Shown here piece after piece: positions 54,674-64,000 of a stretch of DNA of 64,000 nucleotides. Both the position numbers and the translations under genes were made by a program. Location: assembly GCA_021813685.1 (NCBI GenBank), contig JAKAJS010000097.1:24363-88362 (forward strand), written 5' to 3'. This DNA is from Deltaproteobacteria bacterium. Its GTDB lineage: Bacteria; Desulfobacterota; Syntrophobacteria; Syntrophobacterales; Syntrophobacteraceae. How positions within the stretch are numbered: the first letter of the stretch is position 1; every line of letters begins with the position of its first letter. The notes under the pieces are model-generated. The model searched no databases, was not told where the DNA came from, and worked only from the letters and a program-made list of their open reading frames with translations.

Positions 54674-55378
54674 CTATGCCAGCCCGAGGTAGGCGCGGAC
54701 GATCGCCGGGTCGCAGCGAAGTTTCTCCGATGGCCCTTCGAAAACGATCCTTCCATTTTCGAGCACGTACGCGTAGGAAGAGATCTTGAGGGCTTCCCGG
54801 GCGTTCTGTTCGACGAGCAGAACGGTTTGCCCCTCGTCGCGCAATTTTTGGATGAATTCAAATATAAAGCGGACCACGAGGGGGGCGAGCCCGAGGGAGG
54901 GTTCGTCCAAAAGCAAGAGCCCGGGGCGAGCCATGAGGCCCCGTGCAATCGCGAGCATCTGCTGTTCGCCTCCCGAAAGTGCGCCGGCGGCTGTTTTGCT
55001 TCGCTGCCGCAACACCGGGAAATACTCCTCCATTTTACCGATATCTGCCCTCACCTCTTTTCCCGGGCGCCTGTATCCTCCGAGTTCGAGATTTTCCCGA
55101 ACACTCATCCCCGCAAGGACCTGCCTTCCCTCGGGCACCTGCGCAATGCCTTGGGCTACCCGCTTGTGGGCGCTCATACGGGAAATGTCCCTGCCCTTGA
55201 ACGCGATCGTACCGGAGGTAAGGGGCGTCAGCCCGCTCAGGGCGTTTAAGATCGTACTCTTCCCGGCCCCGTTGGGGCCTATCAAAGAGACGACCGACCC
55301 CGCGGGAACGTGGAAGCAGACGTCACGTATCGCCACGACGGGTCCATAGGCCACTGTCAGATCCGAAACGCTCAGCAT
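54674..55378 (-). CDS. livF: Branched-chain amino acid ABC transporter ATP-binding protein
   Basis: LIGPNGAGKSTILNALSGL; LSGGEQQMLAIARGLMARPGLLLLDEPSLGLAP. Confidence 0.95.
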   Translation of the reverse strand: MLSVSDLTVAYGPVVAIRDVCFHVPAGSVVSLIGPNGAGKSTILNALSGLTPLTSGTIAFKGRDISRMSAHKRVAQGIAQVPEGRQVLAGMSVRENLELGGYRRPGKEVRADIGKMEEYFPVLRQRSKTAAGALSGGEQQMLAIARGLMARPGLLLLDEPSLGLAPLVVRFIFEFIQKLRDEGQTVLLVEQNAREALKISSYAYVLENGRIVFEGPSEKLRCDPAIVRAYLGLA

Positions 55379-55388
55379 TCCGACACCC

Positions 55389-56153
55389 TCATGCCTTTCC
55401 TTCCCTGCCCAGGTAGGCTTCGATGACCTCGGGGTGCTCCGCCACCTCTTCCGGGGTCCCGGTTGTCACCGTTTGTCCGAAATGAAGCACCGTTATTGTG
55501 TGGCACAACCGCATCACGAAGGGCATATTGTGTTCGATCAAAAGGATAGCGACACCCGATCGGGCGAGAGAGCGGAAAAGGGCCTCCATTTCCTCGATTT
55601 CTCGCAGGCGCATTCCGGCAATCGGCTCATCGAGAAGCAGCAGCCTGGGACTCAGGGCCATCGCCCTGGCGATTTCGAGCCTGCGCCGCTCGCCGTAGGA
55701 GAGGCTGCCCGCGAGCACGGACGCACGGCCCTCGATTCCCGCTTTTTCCAGGCAGGACATGGCGGCCGAAACGCTTTGCCTTTCCTCGACCTGCGCCGAG
55801 GGCAGGCGCAGCAGGCGAGGGATGAGCGCGCGCCCTCCCATCAGGTGCTGAGCGGCAATGACATTTTCCATGCAGGTCATTTTGGGGAAAAGCCGTATGT
55901 TCTGGAAGGTGCGCGCAACGCCCAGGGCAGCTATCCGGTGGGGGCGAAGCCCATGGATGGGAGTTCCCGCAAGCAGCAAGCTGCCCGCATCGGGCAAGGC
56001 CAAGCCGCTCACCACGTTTATCAGGGTGGTCTTCCCCGAACCGTTGGGGCCGATCAAACCGTGTATGGTTCCGGCCCGGACGCCAAAAGAAACTTCGGAA
56101 AGCGCCTTGACGCCGCCAAAAGAGCGGCTGATTTTTTCCAGTTCCAGAAGCAT
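55389..56153 (-). CDS. livG: Branched-chain amino acid ABC transporter ATP-binding protein
   Basis: LIGPNGSGKTTLINVVSGL; LSYGERRRLEIARAMALSPRLLLLDEPIAGM. Confidence 0.95.
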   Translation of the reverse strand: MLLELEKISRSFGGVKALSEVSFGVRAGTIHGLIGPNGSGKTTLINVVSGLALPDAGSLLLAGTPIHGLRPHRIAALGVARTFQNIRLFPKMTCMENVIAAQHLMGGRALIPRLLRLPSAQVEERQSVSAAMSCLEKAGIEGRASVLAGSLSYGERRRLEIARAMALSPRLLLLDEPIAGMRLREIEEMEALFRSLARSGVAILLIEHNMPFVMRLCHTITVLHFGQTVTTGTPEEVAEHPEVIEAYLGREGKA

Positions 56154-56156
56154 ACC

Positions 56157-56999
56157 CTAAACCCGGGCTTTCTGAGGGAAAAGCGAGGTCATCCCGTTGG
56201 GAAGATAGAGAATCACAAGCAGCAGGATCACCCCGTTTACGCCCAGGCGAAGCGGCCCGGCCGTAACGCCTACGCCGCGGAGCACCTCGGGAAGAGCGGT
56301 AAGCAGAAAGGCCCCGAGAATCGGCCCGAAAACCGACCGCGTTCCTCCCACTATGTTGAACATCAGCAACTGCACTTCGGCCGCAAAACCAAACTCCCCC
56401 GGTGTTATGAGAAAGTTGAGATGAGCGTAAAGCGCCCCGGCAATCCCGGCCAGAAAAGCCCCCGAAATGAAGGAGATGTTCTTATAGCGGGCGGTGTGCA
56501 CGCCCATGACCATCGCGGCCGTTTCATCTTCCCGGATGGCGGCGAAACTCCAGCCGATTCTCGACCCTCGCAACACCACCAAGAAATAGGCCGAGGCAGC
56601 AAGTGACCCGTAGATGATGAGTGTTGTCGTCCTGGTGGGAATCCCGATCAACCCTTCCGCCCCTCCCGTTATGGCGAGGTTTACCGCCGCAATCCGCACG
56701 ACCTCCCCGAAGGCAAGGGTGGCCATGGCCAGAAAGATGCCCCGTATCCTCAAAACCGGAGCACCGATCGCCGCGGCTACTCCAGCCGAGAGGCAGGCGC
56801 CGGCGGCTATGGCCAGGGGAAAGGGCAGATGGAAGCGCATCGTCAGGATGGCGGAGGCATAGGCGCCTATCCCCGCGAAAGCCGCATTGCCAAGGGAGAG
56901 CTGCCCCGCCGAAAGCGGAACGTAGAGGCTGAGGGCGAGCAGCGCGTTTATCCCCGCGAAATTGATGAGACTGCCGTAGACGGCAAAAAATTCGGTCAA
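56157..56999 (-). CDS. livM: Branched-chain amino acid ABC transporter permease
   Basis: LSLYVPLSAGQLSLGNAAFAGIGAYASAIL; LivM pattern. Confidence 0.95.
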   Translation of the reverse strand: MTEFFAVYGSLINFAGINALLALSLYVPLSAGQLSLGNAAFAGIGAYASAILTMRFHLPFPLAIAAGACLSAGVAAAIGAPVLRIRGIFLAMATLAFGEVVRIAAVNLAITGGAEGLIGIPTRTTTLIIYGSLAASAYFLVVLRGSRIGWSFAAIREDETAAMVMGVHTARYKNISFISGAFLAGIAGALYAHLNFLITPGEFGFAAEVQLLMFNIVGGTRSVFGPILGAFLLTALPEVLRGVGVTAGPLRLGVNGVILLLVILYLPNGMTSLFPQKARV

Positions 57000-57012
57000 C
57001 GGTCAAAATCCT

Positions 57013-57903
57013 TCAGACTTGCCTCACCCGCCCGCGTCCGAGCAGCCCCGAAGGCTTCAGGATCAGGATCAGCAAGAGCACGGTAAACGCAACGGCGTCG
57101 CGAAGATTCGACATGCCGGTCACCTCGACGGTAAACACCTCGCTCAACCCGAAGGCGATGCCCCCCAGAATGGCCCCCGGAATGCTTCCCATCCCTCCCA
57201 GGATGATCACGGCAAGCCCTTTCAGTTCGATCGGGCGGCCCATATCGGGGGCAAGCGCATTGAAATAGAGCCCGTAGAGGATGCCGGCGGCCCCGCCCAG
57301 AGCCGAGGAGACAAAGAAAGTCTGCGAGACTATCCTGTCTACATTAATGCCAAGCAGCCGCGCGGTGTTCTCGCTCTCGGCCACGGCGCGAATCGCCTTG
57401 CCCGTGCGGGTGAATTTGAGCAAAACCGTCAAAATCACCATGAGCGCCAGGGCGGTCGCGACAATTTCGAGCTGGAGCGAACTCAGGATAAGCGGCCCCA
57501 AATGGTATATCCGGTTGGGAAACATCCCTTCGGGAAACCGCACGGTCCGCGCGCCGAAAATTCCCAGGGCGGCGCTTTCGAAAATGATCGCCATCGCAAT
57601 GCTGGAAATGAGCCCGGAGAGGTTCGAATCCGCGCGCCGCCTGAGTGGAGCAAAGGCGACACGGTGCAGAACGAGGCCGAGCAGCCCCGAGAGAAGGGTC
57701 GCAAGCGGAAAGGCCATCCAGGCGGGAAGGCCTGCCGAGGTGGCAAGCCACAGAGCGCTCAGCCCCCCGAGGGTAAATATGGCCGCATGCGCGAGATTGA
57801 GAATGTCCAGAACACCGAAGACGAGCGTATACCCGATCGCAAAAAGCCCGTAGACCGACCCGATGAAAAACCCGTTTAGCAACTGCTGGAAAAAGACGGA
57901 CAT
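57013..57903 (-). CDS. livH: Branched-chain amino acid ABC transporter permease
   Basis: MSVFFQQLLNGFFIGSVYGLFAIGYTLVFGVLDILNLAHAAIFTLGG. Confidence 0.95.
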   Translation of the reverse strand: MSVFFQQLLNGFFIGSVYGLFAIGYTLVFGVLDILNLAHAAIFTLGGLSALWLATSAGLPAWMAFPLATLLSGLLGLVLHRVAFAPLRRRADSNLSGLISSIAMAIIFESAALGIFGARTVRFPEGMFPNRIYHLGPLILSSLQLEIVATALALMVILTVLLKFTRTGKAIRAVAESENTARLLGINVDRIVSQTFFVSSALGGAAGILYGLYFNALAPDMGRPIELKGLAVIILGGMGSIPGAILGGIAFGLSEVFTVEVTGMSNLRDAVAFTVLLLILILKPSGLLGRGRVRQV

Positions 57904-57925
57904 AAACTGCGCTTCCCTGCCGGGT

Positions 57926-59080
57926 TCATTCGCCAAAGACCGTAAACCTGCCGTTTTTCACAATTTCGACGACCGGCTTGCACTGCGCATCGCGTCCCGG
58001 GGTAAAAGAAAACTTCCCCAGCACTGTATCGAGGTCGTTCACCCCGGCGAGTGCCTCACGCAGCGCCTTGGGATTGTCGGTGGAACCGGAACGTTTGAGT
58101 GCGTCAAGCATGATATAGACCGCGGCGTAGGCCTGGGCTGCAAACTGGTCGGGGGGCGAGCCGAACTTTGCCGTATAGGCGCGAACGAAGGCACGGTTTA
58201 GCGGATTGGAGGACGATTCGTTCCACGCCGCCCCGACAATCACATTTTCCGCAGCCTTGCCCGCATTTTTCATGAGAGAAGGAGAATTGAAACCGTTTCC
58301 CCCGATTATGGGGACGCTTGCCGGAATTCCCAGCCGGCGCGCCTGGGCGACTATCCCCGAGGCTTCCTCCACAAGAGCGGACACCACCAGCGCGTCGGGC
58401 TTGAGGCTCCTGATCTCGGTCAACTGGGCCGAAAAATCACGGTCTCCCTTGGCGAAGGTCTGTTCGGTAACAATCTTTATGTGCGAATCCCGGAGGGCCT
58501 TTTTAAAGACATCGTAGCCGCTCTTCGTGAATGCATCGTCGTTGCCATACATGAGGGCCACCTTCTTGATGCCCAGTTTCTTCTCGACGACGTTCACCGT
58601 ATCGGGGATCACCTGCATTTCGGTGAGCGAATCGCGAAAGACATAATTCCCGATATCCGTAATCCCTTTGGCCGTGTTGCTTATGCCCAGAACGGGGACC
58701 CCGGCCTTCTGAGCGATCCGGTCGGTCACCTGGGCGGTGTTGCTCAGAGTGGGGCCGATAATGGCCACGACCTTATCGGCAAAAAGAAGCCGGTTAAAGA
58801 CATTTACCCCCTGCTGCGGCTGGCTTGCATCATCTTCGAATACGGGGACAATTTTTATGCCCGTCTGCCCGGCCCGCGCATTTATCTCCTCGATTGCCAG
58901 CTGCGCCCCGTCTTTTTGCGTTTCCCCGTAGGCCGCCGCAGCCCCGGTCAAACTGAGAGCAAATCCGATTTTCGCTTCTCTCGGCGCAGCGGACGCCCGG
59001 GAGCAAATCCCACTCAGGCCCAGAACCAGCGCAAGCACCACCATTGCCTTCTTCGCACAGTTTCCTGCCACTACGTCCAT
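57926..59080 (-). CDS. livJ: Branched-chain amino acid ABC transporter substrate-binding protein
   Basis: KIGFALSLTGAAAAYGETQKDGAQLAIEEINARAGQTGIKIVPVFEDDASQPQQGVN. Confidence 0.9.
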   Translation of the reverse strand: MDVVAGNCAKKAMVVLALVLGLSGICSRASAAPREAKIGFALSLTGAAAAYGETQKDGAQLAIEEINARAGQTGIKIVPVFEDDASQPQQGVNVFNRLLFADKVVAIIGPTLSNTAQVTDRIAQKAGVPVLGISNTAKGITDIGNYVFRDSLTEMQVIPDTVNVVEKKLGIKKVALMYGNDDAFTKSGYDVFKKALRDSHIKIVTEQTFAKGDRDFSAQLTEIRSLKPDALVVSALVEEASGIVAQARRLGIPASVPIIGGNGFNSPSLMKNAGKAAENVIVGAAWNESSSNPLNRAFVRAYTAKFGSPPDQFAAQAYAAVYIMLDALKRSGSTDNPKALREALAGVNDLDTVLGKFSFTPGRDAQCKPVVEIVKNGRFTVFGE

Positions 59081-59629
59081 CTCCCGCCTCTCTTTCCGTT
59101 ATGGTTCATTTCCCCTGCAAACCCAATGCGGCAAGCCCCCGATAGCCCCTCGTAAATCTTTGATCCTGCCGGCTTCGCGTGTCAAGCCAAAAAGCAAACA
59201 GAGGATCTTTCGTTTTGCAGTTTGTTCCTAGTGCTCCGGAAAGACGGAGGAGGAAAAAAGCTCGCGATTTCAGCCAGGAAACGTCAAATAATCTTGACAC
59301 CTCCCTCTGCTTTTAATAGAGTTACCGCCTGTAGTGACAGAATATAAGCTTTGACCACTTTCTTCAGTTTTCATTTCCGGGTACTATCCTTTCCAGTTCG
59401 CAGTTCGCGCTTGTGTGGCAGAGACTTTTTATCTTCTCTCTCCTCTTTCGCTGATTCTCGTGTTCGGTGTCTATCGTCTTAGATTGGTTTTTTTCATATC
59501 CGAACGCGATTTCTGTTTTTCTGCATAAAGGAAGGGGGTGGTAGGCGTCTTGCCAGATTGGTCGATTCCGGTCCTTTATTATCCATTTAATTTCCTACTT
59601 TAACGCATTCTTATCAGGAGGTTTCAACT

Positions 59630-60253
59630 ATGGCTGCACAAACACAGGGAAATCCGGCGGTTGTAGGGCTTGCAGGCTTTGGCGCAACCACGCTTCTACT
59701 CCAGTTTCACAATCTTGGCTGGTGCCACCCGGGAGTAGTTTTTTGCCTCGCCCTCGCCTTTGGCGGGGGAGCGCAGCTCATAGCCGGATTTATGGAATTT
59801 AACACCGGAAATAATTTCGGCTTCTGCGCTTTTTGCGGATACGGCGCATTCTGGATCGCGCTGGCGTTTATTTTTTTCATCCTGGAAGTCGAAACCATGA
59901 AAGGCCAGACTTTTATTCATGAATTTCTAACGATCAGCCCGGCCGATGTCGGATGGTTTATGGTAACATTTACGCTCTTTACATTCATTTTGCTCATCGG
60001 TTCGCTCGCAATCCATACCGCCATGTTTCTTACCTTTTTTACCCTTACACTCGGCTTTATCGGCCTTGACCTGGTCTTCCTGGCCGGCATGAAACAGGTC
60101 CTGACCATCACGGCGATCGACCTGGCAGTATGCGCATTGCTCGCATGGTATATGATGGCGCACGTGATATTTTTGCAGGTTTTCGGCAGAAACGTCCTGC
60201 CCGTCGGCGGCCCCCTTGTGGCAAAGCCCCAGATGGCAGCAAAAGCCGCCTAA
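59630..60253 (+). CDS. GPR1/FUN34/YaaH (SatP) family acetate transporter
   Basis: NPAVVGLAGFGATTLLLQFHNLGW; six TM segments; YGAFWIALAF. Confidence 0.9.
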   Translation: MAAQTQGNPAVVGLAGFGATTLLLQFHNLGWCHPGVVFCLALAFGGGAQLIAGFMEFNTGNNFGFCAFCGYGAFWIALAFIFFILEVETMKGQTFIHEFLTISPADVGWFMVTFTLFTFILLIGSLAIHTAMFLTFFTLTLGFIGLDLVFLAGMKQVLTITAIDLAVCALLAWYMMAHVIFLQVFGRNVLPVGGPLVAKPQMAAKAA

Positions 60254-60280
60254 CCTGCCCGATCCAACCAGGCAAACCTG

Positions 60281-60314
60281 CAGCCTGTCCGGCATCCGGG
60301 CAGGCTGTTTTTTT
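60281..60314 (+). terminator. Rho-independent terminator after SatP gene
   Basis: CAGCCTGTCCGGcatCCGGGCAGGCTG then TTTTTTT. Confidence 0.85.
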
Positions 60315-61622
60315 CTACGCTCCCGGTGGAAACTTCCTGAATTTTTGTTCGACTATCCTGGTGAGGTTCTCCCGGGTGTTAAGACCGGGGTCCTCCTGGA
60401 CCAGATCGAAAAGTTTTCCCAGAATCTCGCCCACCCGGGGCCCCGGCCTCAGGGCCAAAATCTTCATAACGTCCTGTCCGCCAAGGGCAAGCTCCCGGAC
60501 GCTAAAAGCCGAAATACGGCCGAGTTGGCTTTTAAGGGAAGTCCGAAGCCGCTCCAGTTCCGCCCTGCCGGCATGCTGCCATCCCCCGGAAAGCATTTGC
60601 GCCTGCGCAAGAGCGATGGAATCCTCCAGGAGTTCGCGGCCGATTTGGGTGATAAACCGCCTCATCTGCGCCTCGCTCCAGAAAAGAGCTTCTTCGGAGA
60701 TCTGACGGGCGACGAGCGTGGAAACCTCTGCTGCCTGCCGGTTCGACACATTCCAGGCCCTCAAGGTCTTCACCGTAAGAAGAGCGCTTCGGGAGGCTGC
60801 GTCCCCCTCCCCGGAGGAAAGAGCCGATTCATGAAAAAGAGCGGCCAGTCTCACACGAAGGCTTTCCGGACAATGGAGGATACACGAAAGGGTATGGTCG
60901 AACAGGCTGATCCCCGTCCCCTCGCGGAACTCCATCCGCGCTCCCGCATCGAGAAACGGAAGCAGCCCTGCGAGTGCCTCGCTTTCCCTCAGCAGTCCGA
61001 AGGCCAGGGACACGTTGGGCGAGAGCAGAATTTTTAGAATTTCGTCTCGAACCCTTTCCCCCGAAATCTCCCCGAGTCCTCCCGACTCCGCCCTCATCGC
61101 ATCGAAAGTGGCCGGTTCGATGTGAAAACCGTAGACTCCACAAATTCTGGCAGCGCGCACGATCCTCAGTGGGTCTTCCAAAAACCGGGCGCGAGCGTCT
61201 CCAACCCCACGAACGATCCCTTCTCTCAAGTCCTCGCGGCCCGCGTTCGGATCGAGCAGCAGGCCGTCCGGATAGGAAAGAGCAATCGAATTGATGGTAA
61301 AATCCCGCCGCGCAAGGTCGGCGGCAATACCCCCCTTTCCCGGGGCAAAGCTCGTCACCTCGATGTCGCGCGCGCGCGTATGGACCTGGACTGTGCCATG
61401 CCTGATCCCCACGGGGATGACGGCGGGAAAAAGCGAGATGATCTCGGAGCTGCCGGCGCTCGTGGCCAGATCCCAATCCTTGGGCTCCATACCCAGGAAA
61501 TAATCGCGCAGCGCGCCCCCTACAAGCCACACGCCGAATCCGGCGCGATGGATCTTCTCCATCGCACTCAAAACGTCGCGGGGGACGAAGGAAAGACCGG
61601 GCTCGGCCGAAGCGCTCACCAT
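60315..61622 (-). CDS. CCA tRNA nucleotidyltransferase / poly(A) polymerase family
   Basis: VWLVGGALRDYFLGMEPKDWDLATSA...RRDFTINSIALSYPDGLLLDPNAGREDLREGIVRGV. Confidence 0.9.
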   Translation of the reverse strand: MVSASAEPGLSFVPRDVLSAMEKIHRAGFGVWLVGGALRDYFLGMEPKDWDLATSAGSSEIISLFPAVIPVGIRHGTVQVHTRARDIEVTSFAPGKGGIAADLARRDFTINSIALSYPDGLLLDPNAGREDLREGIVRGVGDARARFLEDPLRIVRAARICGVYGFHIEPATFDAMRAESGGLGEISGERVRDEILKILLSPNVSLAFGLLRESEALAGLLPFLDAGARMEFREGTGISLFDHTLSCILHCPESLRVRLAALFHESALSSGEGDAASRSALLTVKTLRAWNVSNRQAAEVSTLVARQISEEALFWSEAQMRRFITQIGRELLEDSIALAQAQMLSGGWQHAGRAELERLRTSLKSQLGRISAFSVRELALGGQDVMKILALRPGPRVGEILGKLFDLVQEDPGLNTRENLTRIVEQKFRKFPPGA

Positions 61623-61777
61623 GTCGGAGCACCAACCGCCCAAAGAATGTCGTGAAAAGGCTTGCTATTTTTCATCAGGTCAATATAATGGAGAGTCGTA
61701 TTCTCTGGCAAGCTGTATTGAAATTCCGTCGAATCGTCCGGACGAGTTGTAAATTTTCTTGGCAAGGTGGGGTGTAA

Positions 61778-61924
61778 ATGGATACCGACAAGGCATATTC
61801 CAAAATGCAAGAAGCCAACCGCATCATCGAGGATTTCCCGATGGGCAAATACGCGCTCTATTCCCTGCTCTTTCTCGCGGAGATTGCGGCCTGCTTTGTC
61901 GTCGTTCACCTGATCAAGGGCTGA
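61778..61924 (+). CDS. 48-aa single-TM small protein
   Basis: MDTDKAYSKMQEANRIIEDFPMGKYALYSLLFLAEIAACFVVVHLIKG; AAGGTGGGGTG upstream; below the length cutoff of the supplied ORF track. Confidence 0.55.
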   Translation: MDTDKAYSKMQEANRIIEDFPMGKYALYSLLFLAEIAACFVVVHLIKG

Positions 61925-61988
61925 CCTGTCCGCCCGGGATAGCTAGATCGCAGACAAATCGCAATTCACCTCTTTTACGGAGTTTCCA

Positions 61989-62084
61989 TTGACAGGCGCA
62001 TTGTCGTTCCTCCTTCTACTCGCTCTACTACTAAGTCCGCAAAGCCGGACAGGAGGACCAGGCGCCTTCAGCTCGCCGAGCTGA
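61989..62084 (+). promoter_or_regulatory. Leucine-rich leader peptide (leuA attenuator)
   Basis: TTG start 6 nt after GGAG: MTGALSFLLLLALLLSPQSRTGGPGAFSSPS*; seven Leu in eight codons incl. four CTA. Confidence 0.8.
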
Positions 62085-62110
62085 AAACCAACGACAAACC
62101 GTCGATCAAA

Positions 62111-62145
62111 GGCCATGGGGTTCTCCCCATGGCCTTTTTGTTTTT
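62111..62145 (+). terminator. Attenuator terminator upstream of leuA
   Basis: GGCCATGGGG-TTCT-CCCCATGGCC perfect stem then TTTTTGTTTTT. Confidence 0.85.
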
Positions 62146-62193
62146 CCAAGGACTTTAACCCCATTTTTTGCATTTGGCGAAAAGGAGAACACA

Positions 62194-63738
62194 ATGAGAA
62201 AGATCCATATCTTCGACACGACACTGAGGGATGGCGAACAGGTACCCGGGGCAAAGCTCAACAAGGCACAAAAACTCGAAATCGCCCAGCAGCTGGCAAA
62301 ACTCGGTGTCGATGTGATCGAGGCCGGCTTTCCCTGCTCTTCGCCGGGAGACCTCGAGGCGGTGCGCGGGATAGCGCAGCAGGTACGGGGGCCGGCGATC
62401 GCCGCACTCGCCCGCGCGGTGAAGGAAGATATCGATATTGCGTGGGAAGCGGTCCGCGAGGCACAAAGGCCCAGGCTTCACGTGTTCCTTGGCTCCTCGG
62501 ACATCCACATCCAGAAAAAGCTGCGAAGCGATAGAAGCAAGGCCGTGGAGATGGCCGTCGAGGCGGTAAAATATGCAAGGAGCCTGTGCCCGGAGGTGGA
62601 ATTTTCCACCGAGGACGGCTCGAGAACCGAGTACGAGTTTTTGTGCCGCATCATCGAAGAGACCATCAAGGCGGGGGCCTGTGTCATAAACGTTCCGGAC
62701 ACGGTAGGCTATGCGCTGCCCGAAGAATACGGGGATCTCATCCGCAGACTCCGGGAGAGCGTTCCCGCACTGGATAAGGTCCTTTTGAGCGTCCACTGCC
62801 ATGACGACCTGGGGCTTGCGGTGGCAAACAGCATTGCGGCAATTCGAAACGGCGCCGACCAGGTGGAGTGCACGATCAACGGGATCGGCGAAAGGGCCGG
62901 GAACGCTTCCCTGGAAGAGATCGTGATGGTTCTCAAAACACGGGCGGAAAACTACCGGACGACAACAGACATCGTGATCAAAGAACTGTACCGCACCAGC
63001 CGCATGGTCAGCCGGATCATGAACATTCCGGTGCAGCCCAACAAGGCGATAGTGGGCAGCAACGCCTTTTCCCACTCCTCGGGGATACACCAGGACGGAG
63101 TGATCAAGGACAGGACCACCTACGAGATCATGAAGCCCGAGGAATTGGGCATCAAGCAGCAGACGATAGTGCTCACGGCCCGCTCGGGGCGAGCGGCTCT
63201 TCGACACCGCCTGGCCGAACTGGGGTTTTCGCTCGATGCGCAGACCTTCGAACGCGTCTACGGTCGATTCATCGACGTGGCCGACCGCAAGAAGGAAATC
63301 GGCGCCGAGGACCTGCAGTCGATCGTAGAGATCGAGGTCTCCAAGGTGCCCGAGACCTACAAGATGCACAGCATGCAGATAATGAGCGGAAACAAGATGG
63401 TCCCCCTCGCCTCCGTGACTCTTGAGCGGGACGGAGAGGTCTTCACCGACGCTGCGACGGGAAACGGTCCGGTCGACGCCGTTTTCAAGGTGATCGAGCG
63501 CATCACGACCACTTCGGGAAAACTGATTGACTACGATTTGAAAGCGGTCACCATGGGCAGGGATGCGCTGGGGGAGGCCATGGTGCGGGTGGAAATCGGC
63601 GAGGTCATCTATTCGGGAATCGGGAGCAGCCCCGATGTGATCGAAGCCACCGCCCGCGCGTATCTGAACGCCTACAACCGATTCTTCGCAAACGGGGGCG
63701 CACAAAAGGCGCAAAGCCCCGCGGGTGAAAAGGAGTAG
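62194..63738 (+). CDS. leuA: 2-isopropylmalate synthase
   Basis: IHIFDTTLRDGEQVPGAKLNKAQKLEIAQQLAKLGVDVIEAGFP...CHDDLGLAVANS...NAFSHSSGIHQDGVIK. Confidence 0.95.
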   Translation: MRKIHIFDTTLRDGEQVPGAKLNKAQKLEIAQQLAKLGVDVIEAGFPCSSPGDLEAVRGIAQQVRGPAIAALARAVKEDIDIAWEAVREAQRPRLHVFLGSSDIHIQKKLRSDRSKAVEMAVEAVKYARSLCPEVEFSTEDGSRTEYEFLCRIIEETIKAGACVINVPDTVGYALPEEYGDLIRRLRESVPALDKVLLSVHCHDDLGLAVANSIAAIRNGADQVECTINGIGERAGNASLEEIVMVLKTRAENYRTTTDIVIKELYRTSRMVSRIMNIPVQPNKAIVGSNAFSHSSGIHQDGVIKDRTTYEIMKPEELGIKQQTIVLTARSGRAALRHRLAELGFSLDAQTFERVYGRFIDVADRKKEIGAEDLQSIVEIEVSKVPETYKMHSMQIMSGNKMVPLASVTLERDGEVFTDAATGNGPVDAVFKVIERITTTSGKLIDYDLKAVTMGRDALGEAMVRVEIGEVIYSGIGSSPDVIEATARAYLNAYNRFFANGGAQKAQSPAGEKE

Positions 63739-63826
63739 AAATTGGGCTCGGCTTTCTTGAACAAATTTCAAAAGCTGTATAGAATCAGCCCTTGATTTTG
63801 ATTTCCAGCTGGATTAGTCGGGGGAA

Positions 63827-64000
63827 ATGAGAAGATTCGAAACCGATGCAATCGTTTTGAGTACGTGCGACCATGGGGAGTCGGATCGTCTGGTGACGTT
63901 TCACTCGGCCGAATTCGGCAGATTGCGCGGCATCGCCAAGGGGGCCAGGAGGAGCAAAAAACGATTTGCCAACGTGTTCGAGCCCTGTAGTCTGGTTCGC
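63827..64000 (+). CDS. recO: DNA repair protein RecO (N-terminus, truncated by window edge)
   Basis: MRRFETDAIVLSTCDHGESDRLVTFHSAEFGRLRGIAKGARRSKKRFANVFEPCSLV. Confidence 0.9.
   Translation, partial: MRRFETDAIVLSTCDHGESDRLVTFHSAEFGRLRGIAKGARRSKKRFANVFEPCSLVR

Noticed and set aside
55434-56606. 390-aa plus-strand ORF opposite livG/livM
   Set aside because: Antisense shadow ORF; livG and livM on the minus strand are clear.
59539-59554. TGGTAGGCGTCTTGCC before satP as another sigma-54 promoter
   Set aside because: GG-N10-GC spacing is present, but TGGTAG is a poor match to TGGCAC/T and there is no supporting upstream element.
62155-63771. 538-aa minus-strand ORF opposite leuA
   Set aside because: Shadow ORF in GC-rich DNA; the plus strand is unambiguous leuA.

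Overview
GC-rich bacterial chromosome segment. Gene families and synteny (Liv transporter, YcaO-TPR, NIL-ferredoxin, MucR, CbiCDET, GAF/sigma-54 regulators) suggest a deltaproteobacterial, Syntrophobacter-like anaerobe; this placement is inference. Positions about 1-9,200 look like an accessory region. It ends at a tmRNA gene (minus strand, 9200-9557) with a decayed tyrosine-integrase C-terminus next to it. The most unusual content is here: five sigma-54 (-24/-12) promoters, each with a conserved tandem upstream element 116-119 bp away. Four drive two duplicated families of tiny secreted Cys-containing peptides, and the fifth drives another small ORF. The cluster diverges from a GAF-domain protein, truncated by the window edge, that looks like the N-terminus of a sigma-54 activator. 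The rest is mostly ordinary chromosome: lgt, mobA, a phoBR-like pair with a Pho-box-like repeat, cbiC/cbiD/cbiET, thiolase, kdsD-like, YcaO-TPR, rnd, Smr, maf, MOSC, Rrf2, a biotin operon with a BirA-type operator and a bioD-bioA fusion, livJHMGF, satP, a CCA-adding enzyme, leuA and the start of recO. Other points: a leucine-rich leader peptide plus terminator before leuA (classical attenuation architecture), a stand-alone IF-2 C-terminal-domain protein with no GTPase domain, an NtrC-like regulator with a degenerate receiver, a sixth sigma-54-like promoter before a PEP-CTERM gene, and two families of intergenic inverted repeats. All calls are by eye from sequence; no database search was run.
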